A stretch of 64,000 nucleotides of DNA from Hirsutella rhossiliensis (Eukaryota > Ascomycota > Sordariomycetes > Hypocreales > Ophiocordycipitaceae). The stretch spans positions 1,984,001 to 2,048,000 of the forward strand of contig NW_025408674.1 in assembly GCF_020360975.1 (NCBI RefSeq). Direction: 5' to 3'. Numbering within the stretch: the stretch's first letter is position 1; each line of letters opens with the position of its first letter. A program made the position numbers and the translations under genes. Below are positions 1-12,359 of the stretch, piece by piece. Under the pieces are notes generated by a model. That model was not told the DNA's origin, did not search any database, and was given only the letters and a program-made list of their open reading frames with translations.

Positions 1-819
1 ATAATTAAAAATATAAAGCTAAATAAATACTAAATATAAGAAAATACGGTTAGTAATAAGAATACCTTATTAAATAAAAAGGATATAAATTAAAAGAGAA
101 TATATAGGAACTACTTAAGTACTTAACTTACTATAGTTTTTTTATTTTAATAGTTCTATTAGTAACGCTAGTAGTAATACTATTAAAGTATAACTATAAG
201 TTTAGTTCTAACTATAAAAAAGTATTATCTAGAACCGCTATTTTAAGGGTTAATAATAAGTTTAACTCGTTTAATATATAAAGCCCTTAGCGTAATATAC
301 GCGACTATACTTTAAAGTATTAATCGATTTAAAAAGAGATATCGATCTCTTTTTACTATACCTTTATAAGAGTAGTATACGCGGCGGCCGCTATAGCTAT
401 AAGCCGACCTACCTCTTAGCGATTAGATTAAGTATTAACCTAAAGATAATTCTTTTAAATATTAAGGCTATTAAACTCTAGTATCGAAAAACCTTTATTA
501 TAATAATAAATACTTTTTTTTATATAAGATAAGTATTTCGAATATCCTTTTAAGACGAAATATAATAAGCTATACTCTTAATAAGGCAAATACTAACCTA
601 TTTTAAGTAACTAAATACCGAATTTTTTAATTTAAGATACTATATTCCTATAACGTTAAGTAAAAGAATAGAATAATTTAAAGATATAAGAACTAAATAT
701 AGTTAGCTATAATAGAAAAAATCTAAAGAAAGAATATATTAATACCTAAGGGTAATATACTATACTACTTATAATCCTTAAGATAAGGATTATAGGGGAG
801 GAGAGAATAATATTATAAA
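1..819. other. RIP-degraded sequence, no gene recognised
   Basis: AT-rich, CA/TG-depleted sequence upstream of the first resolvable LTR. I see no open frame, terminal repeat or RNA gene. It is presumably an older transposon relic, but I could not match it to another part of the window. Confidence 0.6.
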
Positions 820-1142
820 TCTTAAGGTATATAAGTAAAGTAGAATTTTAGGAAATTAAGGATTTATATAATACTATATAAGAAAGAGGAAGAAGGAGTA
901 TAAGGTAGGATTTTCAACGGAATTTATTAGTAGTATATTAGTATATAAAAGAGGTATTAAAGTTAATAATTCTATCTTTATTTACTAGCGGATATACTAC
1001 CTTATATAGATAGTTATAGCTAAATAGAAGAGCCTTTTAGGACCTAATTTAAGCTACTATATAGCCCTAAGACTAAGGAATTTAGAAATACCTTAAGTTT
1101 AGCTAGAAGTATCTTAGTTCTACTAATATTTATATTTAAAGG

Positions 1143-1634
1143 TGTCGCGAAGCGTGGCTTAATTTCGTAGTTCTTAGAGATATCCCTTAGTACGAGGGAC
1201 CTAGGAAGCTAAAAACACCTAGTATAAAAAACAGGTTTTAAAGAAGGAGCTAAAAAGAGGTATAGAAAGAAGGGTAAGGGTATAAGGGGAAGCAAAAGTA
1301 ACGATAGCTTCCTATAGAGGTAGCAAGAGATAAGACGGATATACCGGCAACGGCTAGAAAGGAGGGGAAAAACCAGCAAAAAGCTCGGTAGTTAAAAGGA
1401 CATTAGTAGCTTCTTTAAGTAGGATCTTCTTTATTAATTAAGATACTAGATAGATATAAAGAGGGGCGTTAGATAGAGGAAGGAAGGATAATTAAAGTAA
1501 TATAATAATTACTCCCCTACCGCAATTACTACTCCTATAAGAATTAAATATCTCTGCCTTACCCGTCCGACCCCTTACTTCTACTTTTACCTTTATATAT
1601 TTTATATATACTTCTCGTATCTCTCTTTACGAGA
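1143..1634 (+). repeat. 5' LTR of Copia-1 (family A)
   Basis: This 492-bp LTR starts TGTCGCGAAG and ends ACGAGA. Its limits are fixed by solo copies of the same LTR with clean TSDs (7854-8330, 14409-14894). In less mutated copies the ends form an unusually long near-perfect inverted repeat, TGTCGCGAAG / CTTCGCGA(G/C)A. Confidence 0.9.
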
Positions 1635-1651
1635 GTTATAAGCCCGGGAGG
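1635..1651 (+). other. Probable tRNA primer-binding site of Copia-1
   Basis: The sequence directly after the LTR reads GTTATAAGCCCGGGAGG. Its complement resembles a tRNA anticodon arm (GGGCTYATAAC, where Y=C would be the initiator-Met anticodon loop before a CpA to TpA change). Drosophila copia is known to prime with a half tRNA-iMet, so a similar mechanism is plausible. The same motif follows the LTR at 20337-20813 and the 5' LTR of Copia-2. The tRNA identity is inference. Confidence 0.4.
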
Positions 1652-1654
1652 AAT

Positions 1655-4600
1655 AGAATTCCTATACCTTCCGGCTACTATAAAAGGCACCTTTCTTATA
1701 TCCCTTATAGCTTCCTTTTACCCCTCTTACTAGAAAAGCCGATTTTTACCTAACTTTTCTACCCTTCCCTATAATAATAATAAAAACCGTCTCCTCTACT
1801 ATCCCTATAGTCCGTAGGACGATTCTTATAGAGCCCTAAGATTAAGATAAGTAGGTAAAGGAGCTACGGGCTCGTATAGATAGAACTATCTATAATTTAG
1901 TCTTCTCTAATAAGTAGGACCCTCTCGAGCCCCCTCTTCGTCCTAGGGCAATAGAATTTATAGAAGGAGCTTCCCTCTTCTCCGAGCTAACCTCCGTATA
2001 GTAAAGAGCTTTTTCTACTACCTTAGGTAACTACGAGAGTTACCGTAAGGAATACCTTTACGAGACGAAGCTGCTAACTACTGTACGTACGGCGATAACG
2101 GAATCCGTTAGTGCCGTAAAGCTAATTACTCTTCGAGAGGAAGAGACTCCTAGGTAGTAGCTTTTAAAGCTTGAGACCTTAATAGCTCCCTTAAGGGGCT
2201 ATATAACTAACCGTATTAAGAAGACCTATACGGCCTACCTAGTAGCCTTTTTTACTAGGAACCTACTAGCTTCTTTATAGATAGCTTAGTAGGAAGAAAT
2301 CCTCGAGGAAGCTAACTAATACTTCCTTATAAAAGCTCTTTCTAGCTAGTAGCTATAGGATATATCTCTATTAATAAAGCCTATTAGTAACGGTTACTTA
2401 ACTATCTTTTAAGAGGCTAGCCGGGAACTAAATAAAGAGGCTGCTAGAGTATAATAGTAAGCAGTCTTATTCCTTTATAGCTAGTACTAGACCTAGACGG
2501 CTTAACCTGCTGCCCGTATAGCTGCTGTAGCCCCTATTGCTACGGCTCCTGCTACTACTGCTACGGCTATTGCTCCTTTAGCTCCTCCTCCCTCGAGAGC
2601 CTTAACGCCGTCGTTAACTATAGCTGCGGTCCCGGCCCTAGCTCCGTATCTTGCTCCGGGCCCGGCCCCGGTCCCGTTAGTTAGACCGGCCCGACTAGCC
2701 CCCTAATAGACCTTTTAGTCCGTTAGTCGAAAAATCAGGGAACTAGTCGAAATCGAACCTCTTCGTTAAAATTAGCAATAAGGGGTAAAAAGGGGAGGTT
2801 TTTAAGTAAACCTTCTAGATTAAGATAAGGATTCCTCGAAGAAATAAAAGACTAAGCGAAATAGCTGCCTAGCCTATAAATCCCTAGGCTATCGATTATT
2901 ATAATACTAGTAGGTCTTTAAGGAAAACCGACCTAAAGGATTTAACCCTTTAAAGAGGCTATAAGAAACGATATAATAGTCTCTTAAGGAGGACCCCTCG
3001 TTATAGAAGAAGATAGACGAGATTCGGGTTGCTAAGAAATAGTAACTAACGCCGCTGCCCTTATTCGAGCCGTAAATTTAAGGAAAAATCGTTAGTATAG
3101 TAAATCCGGTATTTATCTTCCCTATAGATAAGTAAGACTAACCGTTAAGACCCTCTAACTATCCCCTACGAAAATTAGCTATTATTAACTCTAGTGCTTC
3201 CCTCGATATCTATAATATACTCTTATAATTCCGGTCCTTTAAGAAGGCACGGAGGGAATACCTTATTACTAGGGAATTAACCGTATAGATAGAGGGATAC
3301 GGAAGGGTAAATTTTACGACAAAATTACCTAATAGATCTATATAAATTCTTCGATAAAAAAGGGTAGCTTTTTACCCTCGATTTTTAACGAGCTTAATTT
3401 CCTTCCGCCTTCTTTAAGAGGAAGGGATCTTCTAGGATACGACGTCTAAGCCTACGAGGCTAGTCTAAAAGAATTAGACTATTAGGCTTATCGAGGAGAA
3501 ATTCAGTTAATTTATTCTCGAATTCCGACCTATCCTTAGGAAGGAACCTCTTAAGAAGTTAGCTTTCCCTACTAAGAGGAATAGGTCTACTATAAAGGAC
3601 CCTCTTCCGGCAGCCTAAGGAGACGGTATTCTTTAGCACGCACGACTTAGTTACCCGGGCCCCCTAGCTTTATATAAGCTAGGCTAATAATAGGGCGTAC
3701 GAATAAGGGGCCTAAAGACCGTCGAATACGAATACTATAGCTAAGGGAAGACTAAGAGACGAATTTCTAGACGAACGCCTTTACGGCCGGACTAGCTATA
3801 TAAGGAAATTTAGGTCGACTAGACTAACGTCTCTAGGGACTAGGAAAGCTTTATTAAGGTAATGTTTTTTATAAACGCTTTTTTAGGGATAGTTTTCCCC
3901 TATTTCTTACGGACCTACCTAAGTAAGTATAACTAGTCTACCCTCTAGGACTTTATTAACTAGATAAATTCCTACTTTATCTATAAGGTAAAGAAGATAC
4001 GGTCTAATAGAGAGCTATTTACGAAGGATATCTTAAATTAGCTTCGAAAAAGGGGCGTTTTACCCCTCCTATTAGCACTAAATACCTAGGCCTAGAACGG
4101 AGGGGCAGAAAGATTAGGGGGTGCTATAATAGAAAGGGCCCGTATAATAAGACTTGCTATAAAGCTTCTATACGACCTTTAGAAGGAAGTCGTTAAGACC
4201 GCTTATTACCTTTAGAACCGGACCCTAAGGACCTAAGGAATAGACTAGAAATCCCCCCTCGAGCTCTTTATAAAGAAGAGGGCCTCGCTAGCCTACCTTC
4301 GTGCCTATAGCTATAAGGCATATATAATAACTACCGATATATAGCTAAAAAGGAAGAAGAAAAGAAATCTTAATCCGAGAGCCTTTATTAGTTACCTTAT
4401 TAGCTATAATTCTACGAATATCTTCTAGATCTAGATTCCTCTTCTATAGAAGGTTATTTCGACTAGGGATATAATTTTCGACGAATCTAGCTTCTTAGAC
4501 AGAAAGAGGGATTAATAGCCCCTCTTACTCTCTTAACGTTAGCTAATTTAGAAGATTTAAATCCCCCCTTCCTAATAATTTTAAGAAGAGGTCCTAAATA

Positions 4601-6985
4601 AGGAAACGGAAGAAGAAACCGACGTTAAAGTAGTTAAGGATAACGCCGACTTCGAAGAAGAGGAAGAAGAGGAAGCTACTAGATTAGATAATCTAGATAA
4701 AGAAGGAGACTATAGGAAAGCGGTAGAGCTAAAATACGCCTGCCTCCCTACGCCTCCTCTTATAAAATAAGAAGAAGATCTAAAAGCAGCTTTTTCGGTT
4801 AGTCTTCCTATCTCGACCCCTAAGGGGGTAGGAAAGTTACCTCTCTTAAAGGATTACCCGGCTGCCTTTTTATCCCTACTTCGAGAAGCAAAGGAAGGTA
4901 TAGGGCCCGATATAAAAGAAGACTAATTACTCCCTTATTTCGATCGTTTTTCCGACTTCTATCTAACGCTTATAGAAGACGGTTCCTATAGAGCATTTAT
5001 AGCAGGCCGGCTTTTTAAGCCTCTATTAGCAAGGAAGGTATATAAAAGAGACCTCCCGGACCTACTAGTAAACTAAAAGCAGCTAGAAAAACACCCCTTT
5101 AGAGACTAGTTTTTCTAGGCCTAGAAAGACTACCTAGCCTTATACGAGGAGATAGGGTCTTTCGAAGAGGTCCTTAAGGAAAAGGTAAGAGGAAAATAGG
5201 TCCTTAGCTATAAGTAGGTCTTTATCTATAAGACTAATAAATATAGCTTCCTTTAAAAGTATAAAGCCTAGCTAGTTATTTATAGGAATTAATAGGAAAA
5301 GGGGGATCTACCTACTAAGGTAACCACCCTAGTAGGGATGTCTTTTAGGACCCTTATAGCTATAGTAGTAGAATTCGACCTCGAGCTCGATTAGATAGAT
5401 ATAGTTAACGCTTTCGTTAACTGCCCTCTTAAGGAAGAAGAAGTTATCTATATATAACTTCCTCTTAGTTTCTAATAACTAGGAAAGGTTCTATAGCTTA
5501 GGAAAGCTTTATACGGACTATAAAGATTACCCCTTCTTTAGTAATAGCATTTAATAGGTTCCCTCGAAGCCCTAGGCTTTACGAAAGTCCCTTAGGAACC
5601 GTGTATAATATAGAAGGGTAAAATCACGGTCTTCTTCTATATCGACGATATTATCTAGGCCTACCTAAAAGAGGAAGAAGCTATTACTAGGGAGGCTATA
5701 CGAGGCCTATAATAAAGGTATAAGATAACTAGGCTAGGAGAGCTATAGTAGTTCCTAGGGATACGAATCCTTTAAAATAGGTCCTAATAGACTATATAGC
5801 TTACCTAAGACACCTATATCGATAAGGTCGCTTATAAATTCCTCCCTAATTCCCTCGATAAGAAGCTTCCCTCTATGCCTATATTAGACGAAGAGCTTTT
5901 ACTTAATCCGTCCTTTTAAGCTAGGGAGTAAGAGAAACACTAATATTAATAGAAGGTAGGCTCCCTACTTTTTCTTAGCTATTTCTACTAGACCGGATAT
6001 CTCTTTTACGGTCTCCCGGCTAGCTAAGTATAACTAGAATCCTAGCCCTAGGCACTAAGAAGTAGTAGATAAAGCAATCCTTTATCTCTATTTAACGAGG
6101 TTATATAGTCTACGCTTAGGAGGGTAGGGAAGGAAATTAGCTGCCGAAATCTTCCTTTATTTAAGCGATTCGTTCTTTATAGATAATTCCTTAGATAGAA
6201 AGAGCTTATAAGGGTATATTATATCCCTTTTTAGAGGAACTATTGCTTAGAAAGCTTTAAAGTAAGCTATTATTACTATATTAAGTACGGAGGTAGAGCT
6301 ACTAGCTCTTTTAGAAGTATTAAAGGAAGCGATTTTCCTTAGCCGGCTACTAATATCTCTATAACTATAAATCCCGACCTTATTAGCTATAGAATATAAT
6401 AATATATAGACTATACGGATTCTTATAAAGGAAAATAGTAAGCTATTAACCCGGCTATAGTATATCGATATCTATTAGTATTAGTTACGCTAAGAGGTCT
6501 AAAGGGGACTTATTTCCGTCCGTTAGGTTCTAATAGTATCGATAAAAGCCGACGGTCTTACGAAGCCCTTACTAAAGTAGAAGCTAGCTATCTTTTTATA
6601 GTAAATTAGGCTAGAAGACGTTCGAGAGAAGCTATCCTTAGAAGCCCGCCTTAAGAGTCTACGAGAGGAGCTAATAGTATATAGGAGGAAGGAGACGTCT
6701 ATAGCCGAAGAGAGGAATTAGGACTTATCCTAAAGGAGGGCCCCTAGCTTAATTAGGACTTATTCTTCTTAAAGGCCCCCTTTTTAAGGACTTATCTTTA
6801 GAGAAGCCCCCCTTTCTTATAGGACTTAATTTCCTCCTTAGGCCCCTTTCTCCTAAAGTAGGTCTAAAAGAGCCTAGGGCTAAAACCCGGATTTCTCGAG
6901 TAAGGGATAAGTATAGACTAAGACCTCCTCTATACGCTTACCAGCCTAGGTATTTAGCTTTACCCTTTCTATAAGGGCAGGCTAT
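1655..6985 (+). pseudogene. Copia-1 gag-pol polyprotein relic
   Basis: This would encode the Copia polyprotein: capsid, protease, integrase, reverse transcriptase and RNase H. An Ala/Pro-rich gag-like stretch is visible around 2490-2700, an integrase KTVEYEYY-like segment near 3715-3740, the RT palm segment near 5391-5455, and FFYIDDII around 5632-5655 with the catalytic YIDD retained. RNase H-like sequence follows to about 6400. Stop codons interrupt every frame every few dozen codons, mostly TAG where TGG or CAG is expected. No functional product is possible. Domain limits are approximate. Confidence 0.8.
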
Positions 6986-6988
6986 AGC

Positions 6989-6996
6989 TAAGGGGG
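6989..6996 (+). other. Polypurine tract of Copia-1
   Basis: The purine run TAAGGGGG just upstream of the 3' LTR start (6999) is where plus-strand priming would be expected. The same tract precedes the 3' LTR of Copia-2 in reverse (near 36094-36105). Confidence 0.6.
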
Positions 6997-6998
6997 TA

Positions 6999-7490
6999 TA
7001 TCGCGAAGCGTAGCTTGATTTTATAGTTCTCGGAGATATCCCTTAGTATGAGGGACCTAGGAAGCTAAAAACACCCGGTATAAAAAATAGGTTTTAAAGA
7101 AGGAGCTAAAAAGAGGTATAGAAAGAAGGGTAGGGGTATAAGGGGAAGTAGAAGTAGCGATAGCTTCCTATAGAGGTAGTAAGAGATAAGATAGATATGC
7201 CGGCAACGGCTAGAAAGGAGGGGAAAAACTAGTAAAAGGCTTAGTAGTTAAAAGGATATTAATAGCTTCTTTAAGTAGGATCTTATTTATTAATTAAGAT
7301 GCTAGACGGGTATAAAGAGGGGCGTTAGATAGAGGAAAGAAGGATAATTAAGGTAATATAATAATTACTCCCTTACTATAATTACTGCTCCTATAAGAAT
7401 TAAATATCTCTGCCTTACTTATCTAACCCCTTACTTTTACTTTTACCTTTATATATTTTATATATACTTCTTATATCTCTCTTCGTAAGA
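6999..7490 (+). repeat. 3' LTR of Copia-1 (family A)
   Basis: This is 492 bp, the same length as the 5' LTR and near-identical apart from RIP-type transitions. It begins TATCGCGAAG (TG now TA) and ends TTCGTAAGA, followed by the AAAGA duplication. Confidence 0.9.
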
Positions 7491-7853
7491 AAAGAAGGTT
7501 AGTTATACTAGTATTTTTAAGAGGTTTTAGCTAGTATTTTAAGCTAGCTCTATTCCTTTAATTCCTAATTATATAATAACTAGTAACCCGTTTAATATAT
7601 AATAATATATAAAATAACGATCGATTCTAGCTTTATAAGATAGGATTTTATCTATAATTAATATACTACTTATTAGCTTATATAATTAGGAGAGTATATT
7701 ATAGCTACTTTATTTATAGTAAGAATACTATTCCTTATATTAAACTAGCTAACTATAAAGAGATAACGGTTAAAATATAGGCCGTATAACTAAAGTATAG
7801 GATACTAAGCGCTATAGACTATAAAAAAACCGTTAATATAAAGGTTATATAAT

Positions 7854-8330
7854 TCTCGCGAAGAGAGATATAAGAAGTATATAAAAAATATATAAAGGTA
7901 AAATTAAAAGTAAGGGGTCGGATAGGTAGGGCAGAGAGATTTAATTCTTACGGGGGCAGTAATAAAGGTAGGGGAGTAATTATTATATTTCCTTAATTCT
8001 CCTTCTTTCCTCTATCTAACGCCCTTCTTTCTACCTATCTAGTATCTTAATTAATAAAGAAGATCCTACTTAAAGAAGCTACTAATATCCTCTCGACTAC
8101 CGAGCTTTTTACTAGTTTTTCCCCTCCTTTCTAGCCGTTGCCGGTATATCCGTTTTATCTTTTACTACCTCTATAAGAAGCTATCGCTACTTTTACTTCC
8201 CCTCTTACCCCTACTATCCTCTTTATACCTCCTTTTAGCTCCTTCCTTAAAACCTGTTTTTTAGCTTCCTAGGTCCCTCGTGCTAAGGGATATCTCTAAG
8301 AACTACGAAATTAGGCCACGCTGAGCGATA
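7854..8330 (-). repeat. Solo LTR, family A (copy A3)
   Basis: This 477-bp reverse-complement copy of the Copia LTR has no internal region. Flanks ATAAT (7849-7853) and GTAAT (8331-8335) are a TSD with one RIP-type change, so this is a true solo LTR left by LTR-LTR recombination. Confidence 0.88.
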
Positions 8331-8999
8331 GTAATAAATTAGTTAGATTAGTTAGATTAAAAGATTAATACTAAGTAAACTAAGCACCGATTAGTTTAAT
8401 TAATTAGATTAGCTAGATTAGTACTAACTAAACTAAATAGACTAAATATAATAGGTAATATTATTATAGTAAGGGAACTATAGGTATATATAGCTACTTA
8501 CTTTTACTCCTTTAAATAAATAGCTCTTTAGCTTTTAATATAGATTTTTTTTATAATTCTATCTTTAATTCTAATTACCTAGTTATAGTTAATAGTCTAT
8601 AACCTTTAACTTATTACTAATATAATATACTTAATATTACTTTAACTACGCTTTATTATATCTACTAATAAAAACCCCTTAATAGGTTTATCCCTTAAAA
8701 GTAATACTAGTTATTATAGTATATCCCTTATAATATTTATAACTACCTTAGAAAGGTAGTTAAATATAGCTTAGATATACTTTAGGCTTAGTATATAATA
8801 TTAAGTAATAAGTATATAAACCTTAAAATACTAGCTATCCTTTAGTAACTAAAGGTTATAGCTAAGAGTAGTATAAGTACTACTAGGAAATATAACGAAA
8901 CTAAGTTTAAGTTTATAACTAGTATATTATATATATACTTCTTTAATAGTAAGATATAACGCTAGTAAACGATTCTTACTTTAGTAAAGGACTTTAAAC
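8331..8999. other. RIP-degraded sequence, no gene recognised
   Basis: AT-rich with short local repetition of TTAGTTAGATTAG-like units near 8340-8450. There is no open frame or terminal repeat. It is probably the host sequence into which the neighbouring LTRs inserted. Confidence 0.5.
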
Positions 9000-9696
9000 T
9001 ATAAAAGGGTATAAGAATTAAGCGTAGGATTAGGTAATAAATAATAAAAGTAAAAGGAATAGGTAAAGGAGTATAGTATAGGAGTTTATCTAGAATTTAT
9101 AACGAGTATATAAGGGGCTAAATAATATATTAAAAGAATACCGTTATAAAAGATACCTATAAACGTACTTATTTTACTTACTACTGTTAAGGAAATCCTT
9201 TATCCTTTATAAACTATTGCTCGCTTACTAGTAGACTAGTTAGTTAGCTATCTAGTATATTCTATAGTACTTAAAAAGCTTTATCTTTAATATATCCTTT
9301 AGACTTAGTAAGTAGTTTAATTATAGCGTAATAGTTAATATAAGACTATAGGTTTTAATATAAGTAGTAGATTTAACTAGAATATTCTATGCCCTATATA
9401 TTCTTATATTATAGATATATTTAAAACCGCTTAGCTAAAATAACTAATAGTATATCCGTTCTACTTTTAATTAACTTATATACTCTCTATATATTCTTAT
9501 TTACTAAAATAAGCTTATCTTAACTTAGTTTTCTTAAAAGAAGCTATAAATATTTAGTAAGGGACTTTTATCTTTAAGGGTTATTCCCTTAAACTATATT
9601 ATAAAGCTTCTTTCTACTAGCGTATTTTATAAAGCCTCCTTATACCTTTTATTTCTATATAATAGTAAAATAAGAATATAAAGGTATATTCTTATA
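9000..9696 (+). repeat. LTR family E, copy 1 (697 bp)
   Basis: This matches 10517-11214 and 38986-39682 along their full length, beginning TATAAAAGGG and ending TTCTTATA. The best-preserved copy (38986-39682) shows a 5-bp TSD and TG/CA-type ends, so this is an LTR rather than a SINE. No TSD is visible for this copy, which is heavily RIPed. Confidence 0.75.
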
Positions 9697-9884
9697 AAAA
9701 TAATAATATTTATTTCTAGCCTTAAATAATATAAGATATTTATAGAAATTATCTCTTAGCTTTTATATAATAATTCCTTATTAAGTTCTTTTATATAAAA
9801 TTTCTATATCTTATTTAATTTAAAGTATTTACTTATCTATATTATATATTATACTATACTTTAAGAATTAAATAAAGTAGCTAG
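9697..9884. other. RIP-degraded sequence between LTR E1 and Gypsy G2
   Basis: AT-rich and CA/TG-poor. Nothing recognisable apart from the GCTAG duplication at 9880-9884 that belongs to the Gypsy element to its right. Confidence 0.5.
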
Positions 9885-10070
9885 TATAAAAGTCTTTAAC
9901 TATTATAAGTTATAAGCTTAAGCTATAGTCTAAACTATATAGTTATATATAAAGGGCCGGATCCTATATATATATATATAGGCTAGCTATTTATAAAGGA
10001 GCTTTATATAGTATATTAATACTATCTTATAAACGGTACCTATATATATACCTCTACCTACTCTATAATA
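9885..10070 (+). repeat. 5' LTR of Gypsy G2
   Basis: 186 bp, beginning TATAAAAGTC and ending CTATAATA (TG...CA before RIP). It is the same length as the LTRs of the sister element at 26690-26875 and 33482-33667. Confidence 0.85.
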
Positions 10071-10516
10071 ATATAAGCTATTAACTAATAGATTTAATAA
10101 ATATCTCCTTAGAAAGGGTACTACCTTCTTAAAAGAGTACCCTACTACCTCTTAAGTAAATAAGAAGTATTATAACTATCTTAAAAGCGATTAAAAGCGT
10201 AATAGCTAGTAAGAAAAATAGGGTTCTCGCTATATTAAGGGAGCTATTTATAAGACTAGCGTTAACCCCTATAACCTCTATAACGCTAGTTATAGCGGCG
10301 GTACTATTAATATAAAAGCTACTTCTTTAGCTAACTTAGGATAATAAGCCTAAGTCCTTTTACTTCTTCCTTAGCTAGCTATAAATAAAGTTTATAATAA
10401 ATAAGAAATAAGACTTAAACGGCTATTATAATATAGTATAGTATTTACTCCTTTATTTACTATTAAAGCTCTAGATATAGTAGATCTTTAGATTCTAAGA
10501 TAAGGGCGGCCCTAAG

Positions 10517-11214
10517 TATTAAAGGGTATAATTAATAAGTATAGGATCGGGTAATTAATAGGGTAAGCTAAGAGAGCGGTCGACGGAGTATAGGGCAGAT
10601 TTTCGTCCGGAATTTATAACTAGTATATAAGAGGCTAAATAATATATTAAAAGAATAGCGTTATAAAAGATACTTACGAACTTACTTATTCTATCTACTA
10701 TTCCTAGGGAAATCCTTTATCCTTTATAGACTATTATTCGCTTACTAGTAGACTAATTAGTTAGCCTTTTAGTCTATTTTATAGTACTTAAAAAGCTCTA
10801 TCTTTTATATATCTTCCTAACTTAGTAGGTAGTTTAATTATAGTATAATAGTTAACGTAAAACTATAGGTTCTAGTATAAGTAGTAGATTTAACTAAAAT
10901 ATTCTATGCCCTACCTATTCTTATATCACGGATATCTTTAGAACCGCTAGGCTAAAATAAGTAATAGGGTATCCGTTCTACTTATAATTAACTTATATAT
11001 TTTATATATATTTTTATTTACTAGGAAAGGCTTATCTTAACCTGCTTTTCCTAAAGGAAGCTATAGATATTTAGTAAAGGTCTTTTATCTTTAAGGGTTA
11101 TTCCCTTTAGACTATATTATAGAGCCTCTTTTTACTAGCTTATTCTATAAAGCCTCCCTATACTTATTATTTCTTTATAATAGTAAAATAAGAATATAAG
11201 GGTATATTCTTATA
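10517..11214 (+). repeat. Solo LTR family E, copy 2, nested in Gypsy G2
   Basis: 698 bp, collinear with the copies at 9000-9696 and 38986-39682; starts TATTAAAGGG and ends TTCTTATA. Partial CA/TG retention suggests it is younger than its host. I could not confirm a TSD (flanks CTAAG and TTAAA differ). Confidence 0.75.
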
Positions 11215-11680
11215 TTAAAGGTAAACGTAACTTATAATACTTCTTTTAATACTTTATATATATATTTAATAATATATAGGAGGAGTAAAAGAAAGTATAG
11301 GATTAGCTATAGACCCTTAGGTAAAAGGATAGGTAGACCTTTAGTAAATTCCTTTTTAACTTTAAGGAGACGCTCTTATAAGTAGCGGGAACTATAGTAT
11401 AAAAAGATAGTATAAAGCTTATATAGTTATAAGACTTAATTATACTAGCCTTATAAGACCTACTTATCTTTATAATTATACTTACTAACTATAGCGAGTA
11501 TATAAGCTAGTTAATAAAGGTAGTATAAGGCTATAAGTAAACGCTACATTTTTAAAAGCTTTATAAGCGTATACTATATAGTAGTAATAAGATTACCGCC
11601 GTTTTATAAGAGGAATAGCTAACTAATAATACTAGTAAGAATACCTTAATATAAGCTACCTATATAAACTAAACGAAATT

Positions 11681-12248
11681 TATAAGGAACGGTGTTCCTA
11701 CTATAAATAAAGCAGCTATAATATACTCTCCCGATTATATAAGCTAATAAGTAGTATATTAATTATAGACAAAATCCTATATTATAGAGCAAGAATCGCA
11801 CGTTATTTTACATGTTATTATATATTAAACGGGTTGCCGGCTATCGTATGATCGGGAATCGAAGAAATAGAGCTAGCTTAGAGTACTAGCTAAGACCTCT
11901 TAAGAATACCGGCACGACTAACCTCCTTTAAACACGAATATTTATAGAACTAAGACACTTCTTAATATACTCGAGGTATTACTAAATTTCTTAGTCTTAG
12001 AGCTATACGGCAGCCTAGATCTAGTCCTAAAAGGTTCTTCCGTTTAGCTATAATTATCTATATAAGACAGTATATCCGCTAGTAGATAGAGAGAGGATTA
12101 TTAACTTTAATACCTCTTCTATATACTAATATATTACTAATAACTTCTATTAAAAATCCTACCTTATACTCCTTCTTCCCCTCTATTACGTAGTCCTACG
12201 TAATTCCTTAATTTCCTAAAATTCCGCTTTTGCTTATATACCTTAAGA
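11681..12248 (+). repeat. Solo LTR family I, copy 2, nested in Gypsy G2
   Basis: 568 bp, starting TATAAGGAAC and ending CCTTAAGA, with flanks AAATT (11676-11680) and AAATC (12249-12253) as a TSD with one C/T change. The middle (11760-11900) still contains CA and TG, so it is less RIPed than the surrounding Gypsy. Copy 1 lies at 820-7739, reversed and interrupted. Confidence 0.75.
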
Positions 12249-12359
12249 AAATCTAATAAGAAGTTATTATTAAATATCCCTTATATTATCTTATACTTTA
12301 AGTAGTAAGTAAAGTAAGTAATAAGTAAGTAAATTAAGAAAAAGAAAGCTAATAGCCGC

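Larger units (their letters stand above)
1143..7490 (+). mobile_element. Copia-1: full-length Ty1/Copia-like LTR retrotransposon, RIP-inactivated
   Basis: Two 492-bp LTRs (1143-1634 and 6999-7490) flank 5.36 kb of internal sequence. The flanks AAAGG (1138-1142) and AAAGA (7491-7495) form a 5-bp TSD with one RIP-type change. The order integrase, reverse transcriptase, RNase H is Copia-type: an integrase-like KTVEYE stretch lies near 3715, the RT segment QIDIVNAF-like near 5391, and YIDD at 5638-5649. The element is inserted in solo LTR I-1. A second copy occurs in reverse at 35631-43418. It is inactive because of dense TAG/TAA. Confidence 0.9.
820..7739 (-). repeat. Solo LTR, family I copy 1, split by Copia-1
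   Basis: Positions 820-1142 plus 7491-7739 together give about 567 bp and match, in reverse complement and with RIP-type differences, the 568-bp repeat at 11681-12248. Copia-1 (1143-7490) sits inside it. Possible 5-bp TSDs are 815-819 (ATAAA) and 7740-7744 (TTAAA), which agree at four of five bases. The original termini probably read TG...CA, now TA...A after RIP. No internal domain belonging to this family is visible here. Confidence 0.7.
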
